Below, piece after piece: positions 1 to 5,461 of a stretch of DNA of 5,736 nucleotides (the first letter of the stretch is position 1; the number at the start of each line of letters is the position of its first letter). Source of the DNA: SAR324 cluster bacterium (lineage in GTDB: Bacteria; SAR324; JACQKK01); the NCBI GenBank assembly GCA_022572825.1, contig JACZVE010000225.1:1-5736 (forward strand). The letters run 5' to 3'. The notes under the pieces are model-generated. The model was not told the DNA's origin. It did no database searches and was given only the letters and a program-made list of their open reading frames with translations. A program made the translations under genes and the position numbers.

Positions 1-357
1 TTCTTCGATGAACGCATCGACGAGGCGGAAGAGGCGGGAGCGGAGCGGCTCGTTCTCGATCCCGGCTACGGCTTCGGCAAGACCCTGCAGGAAAACCTGA
101 TCGTGCTGCGCTCCTTGCCCTTGCTGCAGCGGTTCAACCGGCCCGTCCTGGTCTGCACGTCCCGCAAAGGCTCCCTGGGCCGCTTAACCGGCGAACCGGT
201 GCCCAAGCAGCGCCTGGGCGCCTCACTGGCCAGCAGCCTGTACGCCGCGAAGCAGGGCGCGCAACTGGTGCGGGTGCATGACGTGAAGGCGTTTCGCCAG
301 GCTCTCATCACCTGGCGCGCCATCGAGCGCTTTGACGGGGAAGGCGCCCCGCCGTAG
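1..357 (+). CDS. folP: Dihydropteroate synthase, C-terminal part (5' end outside window)
   Basis: Cytoplasmic folate-pathway enzyme that joins 6-hydroxymethyl-7,8-dihydropterin pyrophosphate to p-aminobenzoate to give 7,8-dihydropteroate; it is the sulfonamide target. Frame 1 is open from the first base to a TAG stop, giving 118 residues of the TIM-barrel C-terminal part. Visible family signatures, in fragment numbering: LDPGYGFGK at 19-27 (pterin-site Asp20 and the GFGK loop), SRK at 54-56 (Lys56 matches the conserved SRK(S/T) lysine) and RVHDV at 91-95 (Arg91 and His93 match the phosphate-binding Arg and His near the C terminus). The residue after SRK is Gly57 rather than the usual Ser/Thr, a mild oddity. 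In many beta- and gammaproteobacteria folP is followed by glmM. Here the next gene is a MORN-repeat protein, so that order is not kept. Identification is secure; the N terminus is not visible. Confidence 0.95.
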   Translation, partial: FFDERIDEAEEAGAERLVLDPGYGFGKTLQENLIVLRSLPLLQRFNRPVLVCTSRKGSLGRLTGEPVPKQRLGASLASSLYAAKQGAQLVRVHDVKAFRQALITWRAIERFDGEGAPP

Positions 358-372
358 GGGTGCGGTGGTCAG

Positions 373-407
373 GTTCTTGCTACAATTCTCGCTGCTGTTC
401 TTGCTAC
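373..407 (+). repeat. 11-bp direct repeat around the -10 element
   Basis: The sequence GTTCTTGCTAC occurs exactly at 373-383 and again at 397-407, a start-to-start distance of 24 bp. The first copy overlaps the proposed -10 hexamer and the second lies just downstream of the predicted start site. The two copies could be an operator pair or a chance duplication; the sequence does not decide. Confidence 0.5.
379..386 (+). promoter_or_regulatory. Possible extended -10 promoter for the MORN-repeat gene
   Basis: A TACAAT hexamer at 381-386 matches five of six bases of the sigma-70 -10 consensus. It is preceded directly by TGC (378-380), the extended -10 motif. No good -35 hexamer lies 16-18 bp upstream, which extended -10 promoters can tolerate. 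Transcription would begin near 393, leaving a leader of about 74 nt before the ATG at 467. This would exclude the alternative TTG start at 332. Motif-based only. Confidence 0.4.
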
Positions 408-466
408 CAACGAAGAATACCCCATTTGCAAGGCAATTCCGCCAACCAGCCCCTCGCAGCGAACCC

Positions 467-1369
467 ATGCAGCGCCTTAGGAGTCATCTCATCTGGATTT
501 GGCTGGGGATCGGGCTGACGCTTGCGCTGCCCGTGCCGGCCCAGACTTCGCAGGAAGTCCGCCGCAACCACTACGAGGACGGGCGCGTGAAGACCCAATG
601 GCACGTCCGGCGGGGAGAAGGGGGCCAGCCGGTGCGGCATGGACGCCTGCTGCGCTTTCACGCCAACGGCCGCATCGCCCTGCGGGGCTACTACCGCGAA
701 AACCGGGCCGTCGGCATCTGGAGCTGGTTCGACGAGCGGGGCCGCCTGCTGCGCCGCGCCCGCCAGCACGGCGATTATGAAGAGGTGGTTCAGGGGCGGG
801 AACTGGCCGACCCCAACACCGTCTACCGCACCCCCAAGGGCCTCAAGCTGGCCGAGGGTCTGCGCAAGTTCGACCAGGCGCACGGGCGGTGGACCTACTA
901 TCATCCCAGCGGGGTGATCCGCGCCGAGGGGCGCTACGTGACCGGCATCCCGGATGGGCGCTGGACCTTCTACTATCCCAGCGGGCAGATCGAACGGCTG
1001 GAGGAATTCAAGCTGGGCATCCCGCACGGGCAGGTGCTGCAGGGCTATCCCAACGGTCAGGAGCGGCTGGAGGGCCGGATGGATCAGGGATTGCGCGTCG
1101 GCACGTGGCGCACCTGGTTCGACAACGGACAGGTGCGGAGCGAAGGCCAATACAGCGAAGACCGGCGCGAGGGCGAATGGCGCTTCTGGGATGCCACCGG
1201 CAAGCTGATCAAACGCCTACGCTTCCGTTCCGGCGAGGAGGCGGAAGTGCTGCCCCTGCCCGAGCGCAAGCGCAAGCCGCCCGCCATCGTGGCGCGCCCG
1301 GAGCGGCTGCCTTTCCGGCCGCGCATCTATGACGAGGCGGGGGTCGAAATCAAGCTGCGCGCTCAATGA
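467..1369 (+). CDS. Exported MORN_2 (YwqK-type) repeat protein
   Basis: A 300-residue protein. The frame also allows a TTG start at 332 that would overlap folP. ATG 467 is preferred because it puts a normal Sec signal peptide at the N terminus: Arg at 3 and 5, hydrophobic core 8-22, and a V-P-A site predicting cleavage after Ala25. The mature part is a chain of about seven MORN_2 units of 23-25 residues, roughly 35-98 and 138-245, each with the pattern Tyr/Phe-x-x-x-Gly-x...Glu-Gly-x-Tyr...Gly-x-Trp. Examples are YHPSG at 145-149, YYPSG at 169-173, YPNG at 194-197 and WFDNG at 217-221. The tail after 255 is basic and proline-rich (PERKRKPP at 265-272) and carries no repeat. Such proteins form beta-hairpin arrays. 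Databases often label relatives 'YwqK family antitoxin', but no toxin gene is adjacent and this copy is exported, so that name is not supported here. A periplasmic or outer-membrane-associated binding or structural role is inferred. No enzyme motif is seen. Confidence 0.85.
   Translation: MQRLRSHLIWIWLGIGLTLALPVPAQTSQEVRRNHYEDGRVKTQWHVRRGEGGQPVRHGRLLRFHANGRIALRGYYRENRAVGIWSWFDERGRLLRRARQHGDYEEVVQGRELADPNTVYRTPKGLKLAEGLRKFDQAHGRWTYYHPSGVIRAEGRYVTGIPDGRWTFYYPSGQIERLEEFKLGIPHGQVLQGYPNGQERLEGRMDQGLRVGTWRTWFDNGQVRSEGQYSEDRREGEWRFWDATGKLIKRLRFRSGEEAEVLPLPERKRKPPAIVARPERLPFRPRIYDEAGVEIKLRAQ
884..986 (+). repeat. 72-nt coding repeat within the MORN array
   Basis: The 31-nt segments starting at 884 and 956 differ at only five positions and are exactly 72 nt (24 codons) apart. 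Both encode Gly-Arg-Trp-Thr followed by a Tyr-His/Tyr-Pro-Ser-Gly core. This near identity at DNA level, stronger than among the other repeat units, suggests a fairly recent unit duplication or gene conversion. Confidence 0.6.
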
Positions 1370-1917
1370 CCGTCGAGCCGTGCCCGCGCCTGCCGTACCA
1401 GCTTGGCGAAGCGCTGCTCCAGTAGGGAATGGGTGCCCCGCAGCGCCTCCACAACCGCCTCGCCCCAGTCCAGATAGTCGCGCTTCTGCGTATCCGTCCA
1501 GTGGGGCGGGTGATGGATCAGGTCATGCACGTTGGCGATGAGGTCGCTGAGCTTGATCAGTCGCGCCTCCCGGCTCTTGCCGGCAATGGAGCGCACGACG
1601 AGCGTTTTTCGTTCCCGGCGAGGCAAGGTCTTATCGTCCGTCACGTCCATCACCATGCGCGCAACCCTTTCGCCGAACCTGGCGCGCAGTCCCTCCCCCG
1701 TGGCATCGGTATCCTCCACGACGTCGTGAAGCACCGCGGCCATCAGCAATTCGGTGTCCCCGTCGAATCCGGAGGCGGCCAGTTGTTCGGCCACCGCGAT
1801 GGGATGGTTGATATAGGGCGCCGCGATGGCGCCCTTGCGCCGGTCGTCGCGGTGCTTCTCGGCCGCAAAACGGATGGCGTCCAGCAGCCGCGACACGGAG
1901 GCGGTGGCTTGCGTCAT
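1363..1917 (-). CDS. Small HD-domain (p)ppGpp hydrolase, MESH1/SAH-like
   Basis: A 184-residue single-domain HD phosphohydrolase related to the hydrolase half of RelA/SpoT. The metal-site residues are all in place: His38 (in YINHPI), His64-Asp65 (in LHDVVEDT) and Asp125 (in KLSDLIANV). The Glu68-Asp69 pair matches the catalytic ED of SpoT-type hydrolases. There is no synthetase, TGS or ACT domain, and the length fits small alarmone hydrolases and animal MESH1. The expected reaction is Mn2+-dependent removal of the 3'-pyrophosphate of (p)ppGpp. MESH1 also hydrolyses NADPH, so the substrate is not certain. It is the last gene of the five-gene operon. Its ATG overlaps the stop of the GT2 gene as ATGA (1914-1917), implying translational coupling, with an AGG about 4 nt upstream as a weak ribosome site. 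Its 3' end overlaps the convergent MORN gene by 7 nt. Domain assignment is firm; cellular role is inferred. Confidence 0.9.
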   Translation of the reverse strand: MTQATASVSRLLDAIRFAAEKHRDDRRKGAIAAPYINHPIAVAEQLAASGFDGDTELLMAAVLHDVVEDTDATGEGLRARFGERVARMVMDVTDDKTLPRRERKTLVVRSIAGKSREARLIKLSDLIANVHDLIHHPPHWTDTQKRDYLDWGEAVVEALRGTHSLLEQRFAKLVRQARARLDGH

Positions 1918-2717
1918 GGCACCTGTTCCGGGTCCGGCTCCGTCGTGAGCGCCTCGGGATGATAGGCAAGGTAGCTGAACTTGAGAAATCGGGTCTGAAC
2001 CTCCAGGCCGTCCAGTATCGCGACGGTAAGGCCCGGCCAGCCGTCGCGGAAGCCACCCTTGAGGATAAATCGCCGCACAAAGCGCGTGGCCGGCGTCCAC
2101 GCCAGGTAGCGGAAGGCAAGGCCGGGTGTGGGTTTCTTCCCCGACTTTGCCAGCAACTCGGCATTGAAGGTGGAATAAAAGTCCATCTTTTGCAGGGCCT
2201 CCATGGGCGTGGCGCTGGTGTGGTGCTCCATCGGGTGCTGCAACGTGCCGATGGTGCCGGCTACCTCCAGCCGCTCGTGGACGTGCTTGCAGGGAAACCA
2301 GGCCTTCCCGCGGCGAAACATCCGCAGTTGCGTATCCGGGTACTGGCCGCCATGGCGCAGCCAGGCGCCGAAGTAATAGTTGCGGCGGGGAAGGCGGAAG
2401 GCCTGCTCGGGCGGATCGCTCGCAATCACCGCGCGGATTTCCTGGGCCAGGGCGGGGGTGATCACCTCGTCCGGATCCAGATAGAACACCCAGTCCGTGG
2501 TGGCCTGCGCGATACCGTATGCCTTGTTGACATTGAGGTTGCTCAGATTGGGGCGGGCATACACCCGCTTCGTGTAGCGAAGGGCGACCTCTCTGGAATT
2601 GTCGCTGCTGTCGCAGTCCACGTAGATCAGCTCGTCGGCCCAGCGCACGCTATCCATGGCGCGGGGGAGATTGTGGGCCTCATTGTGCCCGATCAGCGAG
2701 ATGGCAATCGTACTCAT
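1914..2717 (-). CDS. Family 2 glycosyltransferase, WaaE/KdtX-like
   Basis: A 267-residue cytoplasmic GT-A fold enzyme. The N terminus has the GT2 opening (ISLIGHNEAHNLPRAMDSV, residues 6-24), then WADELIYVDCDSSDNS with Asp34/Asp36 of the nucleotide-sugar site. The metal-binding D-x-D is Asp81-Pro-Asp83 in YLDPDE. Further conserved stretches of the LPS-core WaaE group are FGAWLRHGGQYPDTQLRMFRR (116-136, split by Gly-Gly-x-x-Pro-Asp), HVHERL (145-150) and HPMEHHT (161-167). The C-terminal KGGFRDGWPGL segment (220-230) is basic and amphipathic, probably for membrane contact. WaaE enzymes add a beta-linked glucose to inner-core heptose; the exact donor and acceptor here cannot be read from sequence. 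The start is fixed by the ATGA overlap (2714-2717) with the GT9 stop. The upstream in-frame extension lacks GT2 character. There are no transmembrane segments, which sets it apart from polyprenyl-phosphate GT2 enzymes. Confidence 0.88.
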   Translation of the reverse strand: MSTIAISLIGHNEAHNLPRAMDSVRWADELIYVDCDSSDNSREVALRYTKRVYARPNLSNLNVNKAYGIAQATTDWVFYLDPDEVITPALAQEIRAVIASDPPEQAFRLPRRNYYFGAWLRHGGQYPDTQLRMFRRGKAWFPCKHVHERLEVAGTIGTLQHPMEHHTSATPMEALQKMDFYSTFNAELLAKSGKKPTPGLAFRYLAWTPATRFVRRFILKGGFRDGWPGLTVAILDGLEVQTRFLKFSYLAYHPEALTTEPDPEQVP

Positions 2718-3814
2718 TGGATCGACGTTGCGGTCTCCAGGCCCCAGGCCTGGATTCCCCGCCAGACCGCGTCCTGCCCGATGCTGGCGACGCAGTTGAA
2801 GTAGGCGCAGCGCTCTCGTTCGCACACGACGCAGCCTTTCGGAAAGCGGCTCGCCAGCAGGTAATCGCGGTATTCGCCGGGCGCCCGCGGATTGGGCAGC
2901 GTGCGCCAGCGTTCCGGGGCGGAGACCCGATTCTGCGGAAAGAATCCCACGTGCGGGATGCGGGTCAGACCCGCCAGGTGCAGGGGCCCGGAGGAATTGC
3001 CGACGAACAACCGTGCCCCCGCGATCAGCCCCACCAGTTGCGGCAGTGTAAGTCCGGTCTCCAGCCGCGCCTGCGGGAGCGCGGCGAAATGCTGCTCCAA
3101 TAGTGGCCGGTCCGCGGAATCCCCAACGATGACGACCTCATAGCCCGCTGTCCGCAATGCGCGGGCCAGCGCGATAAAATTTTCCAGCGGCCAGGTGAGC
3201 GCCGTGCCGCTTCGCTTGTAGGGGTGCATCACGGCGTAGGGAGCGCGGCGGGCGTCATCCCTGTGCCGGGGGAGGCGCAGGCGCGGAAAGCGGAATTCCG
3301 GCCGCGCCCCCAGGCATTGCAGATATGCGAGATTGAGCGCGTACTCGGGCGAGGTCGAGCGCTTGCGGGAGGGGCGGTAGTGCACGTTGAACCGCCAGAA
3401 AAACGGGCGCCGCAGCGGGCCCACCCGCACGCCTATCCCGGCCCGGTGCACCAGCCGGGCCGACCCCCGTTCCGCATACGGCAACAGCGCGACATCGAAG
3501 TGGGCGGCCCGTACCGCCTCCAGCAGGCGACGGCGTTTCTCCAGCAGAGCGACCCCAACGAAGCGGCCCTGGTGGCGTTTCAGCAACACGCCTTCGTCAC
3601 CGATCGCCCCGTCGATATCCTCGAGCAAGGGGATCAACGGCAGCAAGGAGGCCTGCACCAGCACGGTGATCCGGCTTTGCGGAAACTGCTGCTTGAGCGA
3701 AGCAATCAGCGGCAGGGTGAGGACGAAGTCCCCCAGGCCGTCATTGCGCACGACCAACACGTTGGGAGCGCTCAGATGGGCTCGGAGCCGGTTGCGCCCG
3801 CGCCAGAAAATCAT
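2714..3814 (-). CDS. Family 9 glycosyltransferase (heptosyltransferase-like)
   Basis: A 366-residue GT-B fold protein of the ADP-heptose:LPS heptosyltransferase family (WaaC/WaaF/WaaQ relatives). The N-terminal acceptor domain begins VLVVRNDGLGDFVLTLP (19-35), with the family's G-D-x-x-x-x-x-P motif and Asp25/Asp29. The donor domain carries HPYKRSG...TWPLENF (197-213), VVIVGDSADRP (227-237) and the nucleotide-sugar motif VGNSSGPLHLAG (271-282). The C terminus holds four cysteines, 328, 331, 336 and 341, in a C-x2-C-x4-C-x4-C pattern; similar clusters occur in part of GT9 but their role is not settled here. The start is ATG 3814, preceded by a purine-rich GGAAGAAAGG four bases upstream. The frame stays open far upstream, but that part lies inside the hydrolase gene and looks non-coding. 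It is coupled by 4 nt to GT2, and the pair probably acts on the same LPS core or surface glycan. Which heptose position it serves is unknown. Confidence 0.9.
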   Translation of the reverse strand: MIFWRGRNRLRAHLSAPNVLVVRNDGLGDFVLTLPLIASLKQQFPQSRITVLVQASLLPLIPLLEDIDGAIGDEGVLLKRHQGRFVGVALLEKRRRLLEAVRAAHFDVALLPYAERGSARLVHRAGIGVRVGPLRRPFFWRFNVHYRPSRKRSTSPEYALNLAYLQCLGARPEFRFPRLRLPRHRDDARRAPYAVMHPYKRSGTALTWPLENFIALARALRTAGYEVVIVGDSADRPLLEQHFAALPQARLETGLTLPQLVGLIAGARLFVGNSSGPLHLAGLTRIPHVGFFPQNRVSAPERWRTLPNPRAPGEYRDYLLASRFPKGCVVCERERCAYFNCVASIGQDAVWRGIQAWGLETATSIQ

Positions 3815-3879
3815 CACGCCTTTCTTCCGCGGGGCATCTACCCCGCAGGGGAAATCGCCGTCGCGGCACGGTGGATCAT
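3814..3879 (-). other. Two consecutive micro-ORFs bridging hydrolase and GT9
   Basis: The only real gap of the operon (3815-3875) is filled by two tiny frames. The first starts at 3879 in an ATGA overlap with the hydrolase stop and codes for 13 residues (MIHRAATAISPAG), ending with TAG at 3838. The very next codon is ATG (3837), opening a 7-residue frame (MPRGRKA). Its TGA shares one base with the GT9 start codon (TGATG at 3816-3812). The chain could pass terminating ribosomes from gene to gene by re-initiation. It may also be coincidence, and no peptide function is claimed. Confidence 0.35.
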
Positions 3880-4772
3880 TTCGCCACCTCCGGCGCGGAA
3901 GGGTCGCCAAAGCGCGTACGGCACCATGCCACGACCTCGTGAAGAATATCCTCCCACACCGTTTCATTGAACAACTCGTGCCGCAGGCCGGGATAGACGC
4001 GAATTTGCTTGTCCACGGCCCGCAATCGCCCGAACCATTGCTCCGTGGCGTGGGCGTCAACCACGCGCTCGTTGCCGGCCGCCAGCAACAGCAACGGAAG
4101 ACCGTCCAGGTGGGCCACCTCACCCGCCTGGTCGAGGGCGCGGCGCATTGCCAGAAAGAAGCGGGCGCTGATGCGCCTGTGGCGCAGGGGATCCTTGCCG
4201 TATTGGGGCCAGATGGCCCGATTCCCGGTCAGACGGTGGGGCCGCAGAGCCAGCGGGATTGCCAGCGAAGGGCTGATGGCGGCGAGCAGGTGCGCAAGAA
4301 AGCTTCCTCCCATGGCAACCCGGCGGGGCATCTCCAGAAATGGAGAGGCCAGCACGACCCCGGCCAACCGCCCGGCGAGCGGTGTGCGCAACGCCAACAA
4401 TGCGATCAAGGCGCCATTGCTGTGACCGAGCAGCACCACGGGCGCCGTATCGATGCCACCGGAGGCCACACCGCTTTGCAGCGCGGTGGCCAACCCGGCG
4501 ACAAGATCTCCGAAGTCGGCAACGTCCGCCGGAGGGCCATCGGAGCGACCGTGGTGATAGTGATCGAAAAGGTAGGCAGACATACCGCAATCGCGCAGCG
4601 CGCAACCGACGTGGTGCCACCATCCGCTGTGTTCGCCAAAGCCGTGCGAGATGAGGAGATGCAGCCAGGGACGTTGGGAAGGATAAGAATAGAAGGCCAG
4701 CCGCCCCTTTGGCCCCTGCAGCCAGGTCACCGGGGGCAGGTGCTCAGTCAGACCGGGTGAATAGGAGCTCAT
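3876..4772 (-). CDS. Alpha/beta hydrolase, monoacylglycerol lipase / lysophospholipase L2-like
   Basis: A 298-residue serine hydrolase of the S33/Hydrolase_4 group. It shows the oxyanion-hole motif SHGFGEHSGWW (42-52, typical HGxGEH), the FDHYHHGRSDG turn (69-79, a variant of D-x-R-G-H-G-x-S), the nucleophile elbow GHSNG (Ser118) and the catalytic histidine in GLRHELFNE (His265). The acid region reads AAGNERVVD (231-239): Glu235 sits where monoacylglycerol lipases have Asp, followed by Asp239. This recalls the ERVVD stretch of lysophospholipase L2 (PldB) as I remember it. The expected substrates are lysophospholipids, monoglycerides or similar esters. No signal peptide or lipobox is seen, so it is probably cytoplasmic or membrane-peripheral. 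ATG 4772 overlaps the upstream gene by 29 nt, suggesting coupled translation. A purine-rich GGAGAGGCGGA lies about 9 nt upstream. Fold and catalytic triad are clear; the substrate is not. Confidence 0.88.
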   Translation of the reverse strand: MSSYSPGLTEHLPPVTWLQGPKGRLAFYSYPSQRPWLHLLISHGFGEHSGWWHHVGCALRDCGMSAYLFDHYHHGRSDGPPADVADFGDLVAGLATALQSGVASGGIDTAPVVLLGHSNGALIALLALRTPLAGRLAGVVLASPFLEMPRRVAMGGSFLAHLLAAISPSLAIPLALRPHRLTGNRAIWPQYGKDPLRHRRISARFFLAMRRALDQAGEVAHLDGLPLLLLAAGNERVVDAHATEQWFGRLRAVDKQIRVYPGLRHELFNETVWEDILHEVVAWCRTRFGDPSAPEVAK

Positions 4773-5163
4773 AGGGTGAGTATTCCGCCTCTCCTTCCTG
4801 CTTCGACGCGGAAGCCCGGCCCTTGTGCGCGTCTTGAAGGGAATCCTCCCCTGCCAGGGAGAGCCGCACCGAAGCGTACGGCAGGCGCAGGGGGACCGCG
4901 AACACGACTGCTTCATTGCCCGCACTCGTGCCCAGCAGGTGGAGCGCCAGTGCATCCAGATGTAGAGACATGGCGATCTGCACGCCCTGAATATCGGTTT
5001 GCAACTCGCTGTGCAGGATCTCCATGCTGCAGGCGTCCAGTCGCTCCACCCCACCGGTTTCGCCCACAACGCGCAAGGTTGAGCCTTCGGATGTCAAACA
5101 GATGCGTTGACCCGTGTGGTCATTCAGCCACTTTACGACCGATTCGCGATTATCGAAGGCCAC
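4744..5163 (-). CDS. Hypothetical protein heading the glycosyltransferase operon
   Basis: A 139-residue protein I do not recognise. It starts with GTG at 5163, backed by an excellent ribosome site five bases upstream. It opens with a short helix-like segment (FDNRESVVKWLNDHTG, 3-18). An alternating hydrophobic/polar stretch that looks like beta strands follows (RICLTSEGSTLRVVGETGG at 20-38, then VQIAMSLHLDALALHLLG at 61-78 and AVVFAVPLRLPYASVRLSL at 85-103). The tail is hydrophilic, rich in Glu, Lys and Ser (105-139). There is no signal peptide, no transmembrane helix and no metal or catalytic motif; Cys22 and Cys45 are the only cysteines. It is likely a small cytoplasmic mixed alpha/beta protein. 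As first gene of the operon, with its end overlapping the hydrolase start, it could be a partner of that enzyme, but this is only inference from position. It is called coding because of the start context, operon fit and stop-free frame. Confidence 0.75.
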   Translation of the reverse strand: MAFDNRESVVKWLNDHTGQRICLTSEGSTLRVVGETGGVERLDACSMEILHSELQTDIQGVQIAMSLHLDALALHLLGTSAGNEAVVFAVPLRLPYASVRLSLAGEDSLQDAHKGRASASKQEGEAEYSPYELLFTRSD

Positions 5164-5167
5164 TCTT

Positions 5168-5175
5168 ACCTCCCC
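5168..5175 (-). promoter_or_regulatory. Strong Shine-Dalgarno deciding the GTG start at 5163
   Basis: Read on the minus strand, GGGGAGGT ends five bases before GTG. It is the best anti-16S match in the window. It fixes a non-ATG start for the first gene of the operon. Confidence 0.8.
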
Positions 5176-5238
5176 GCCAGCGTCGCTCCCCCGCCCGGTG
5201 CCGCCACGCAGGCGTCCTCAGGCACTCATCAGGAAGCA

Positions 5239-5267
5239 ATAACACGATCGGCTTGACATAGCTACAA
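5239..5267 (-). promoter_or_regulatory. Possible sigma-70 promoter for the minus-strand operon
   Basis: On the minus strand, TTGTAG (5267-5262) and TGTTAT (5244-5239) are separated by 17 bp. The -10 matches four of six consensus bases and the -35 three of six. Transcription would start near 5232, leaving a leader of about 70 nt, G-rich towards its 3' end, before the GTG at 5163. It is a weak match, but the only good candidate in the divergent gap. Confidence 0.35.
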
Positions 5268-5281
5268 CGCCTCCATAGAGT
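5253..5281 (+). promoter_or_regulatory. Sigma-70 promoter driving the cobalamin riboswitch transcript
   Basis: A perfect TTGACA -35 (5253-5258) is followed after 17 bp by TAGAGT (5276-5281), which has four of six -10 consensus bases. The predicted start is near 5288, exactly where the 5' strand of riboswitch stem P1 begins. That independent agreement raises confidence. The element overlaps the spacer of the candidate minus-strand promoter. Confidence 0.7.
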
Positions 5282-5287
5282 TTGCGC

Positions 5288-5442
5288 GTCAGGCGCCTCC
5301 GCGGGAGGTTAAAAGGGAATCCGGTGCGAGTCCGGAGCTACCCCCGTAACTGTAAGCGCCGCCCATCCTGCCGAACACCGCCACTAGGGCTGACACCCTG
5401 GGAAGGCCGGCCGGAAGGCGCAAGCCAGGAAACCTGCCTGAT
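5288..5442 (+). promoter_or_regulatory. Cobalamin (B12) riboswitch aptamer
   Basis: All core blocks of the cobalamin aptamer are present in order. Stem P1 pairs TCAGGC (5289-5294) with GCCTGA (5436-5441). AGGGAAT lies at 5314-5320, and the stem TCCGG/CCGGA (5320-5324 with 5332-5336) encloses the GGTGCGAGTCC core. CCCCGTAACTGTAA follows at 5342-5355. CCACTAGGG...CCCTGGGAAGGC is at 5381-5407, with an AGGG/CCCT hairpin. The highly conserved B12 box GCCAGGAAACCTGCC is at 5424-5438. The element binds adenosyl- or another cobalamin and normally turns expression down when the cofactor is abundant. It precedes an exported protein starting at 5673, the usual setting for B12 uptake genes. The aptamer is certain; which cobalamin form it prefers cannot be read reliably. 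Confidence 0.96.
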
Positions 5443-5461
5443 ACCGTACTTCGATCACCTT

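Noticed and set aside
343..362. Hairpin at the end of folP (GCGCCCC with GGGGTGC)
   Set aside because: The stem is about 7 bp with a wobble pair and has no following T-run, so it is not called a terminator.
332..466. TTG start extending the MORN protein by 45 residues
   Set aside because: It overlaps folP, precedes the likely promoter and would bury the clear signal peptide that begins at ATG 467.
404..1150. A 248-codon open frame on the - strand under the MORN gene
   Set aside because: The sense frame shows a signal peptide and regular repeats; the antisense frame has only biased Ala/Pro/Val composition.
467..1369. Reading the MORN protein as the antitoxin of a toxin-antitoxin pair
   Set aside because: No toxin-like gene is adjacent and the protein carries an export signal, so the common database label is not adopted.
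1959..2804. A 281-codon open frame on the + strand under the GT2 gene
   Set aside because: GT2 motifs on the other strand are unambiguous, and this frame shows no recognisable domain or start signal.
3387..4760. A 457-codon open frame on the + strand, antisense to GT9 and the hydrolase
   Set aside because: It is rich in Arg, Ser, Ala and Pro with no family motif, and lies opposite two genes with full catalytic motifs. Long antisense frames are common in GC-rich DNA.
5168..5196. G-rich minus-strand leader as a G-quadruplex
   Set aside because: Only three runs of three or more G are available, too few for a stable three-layer quadruplex.
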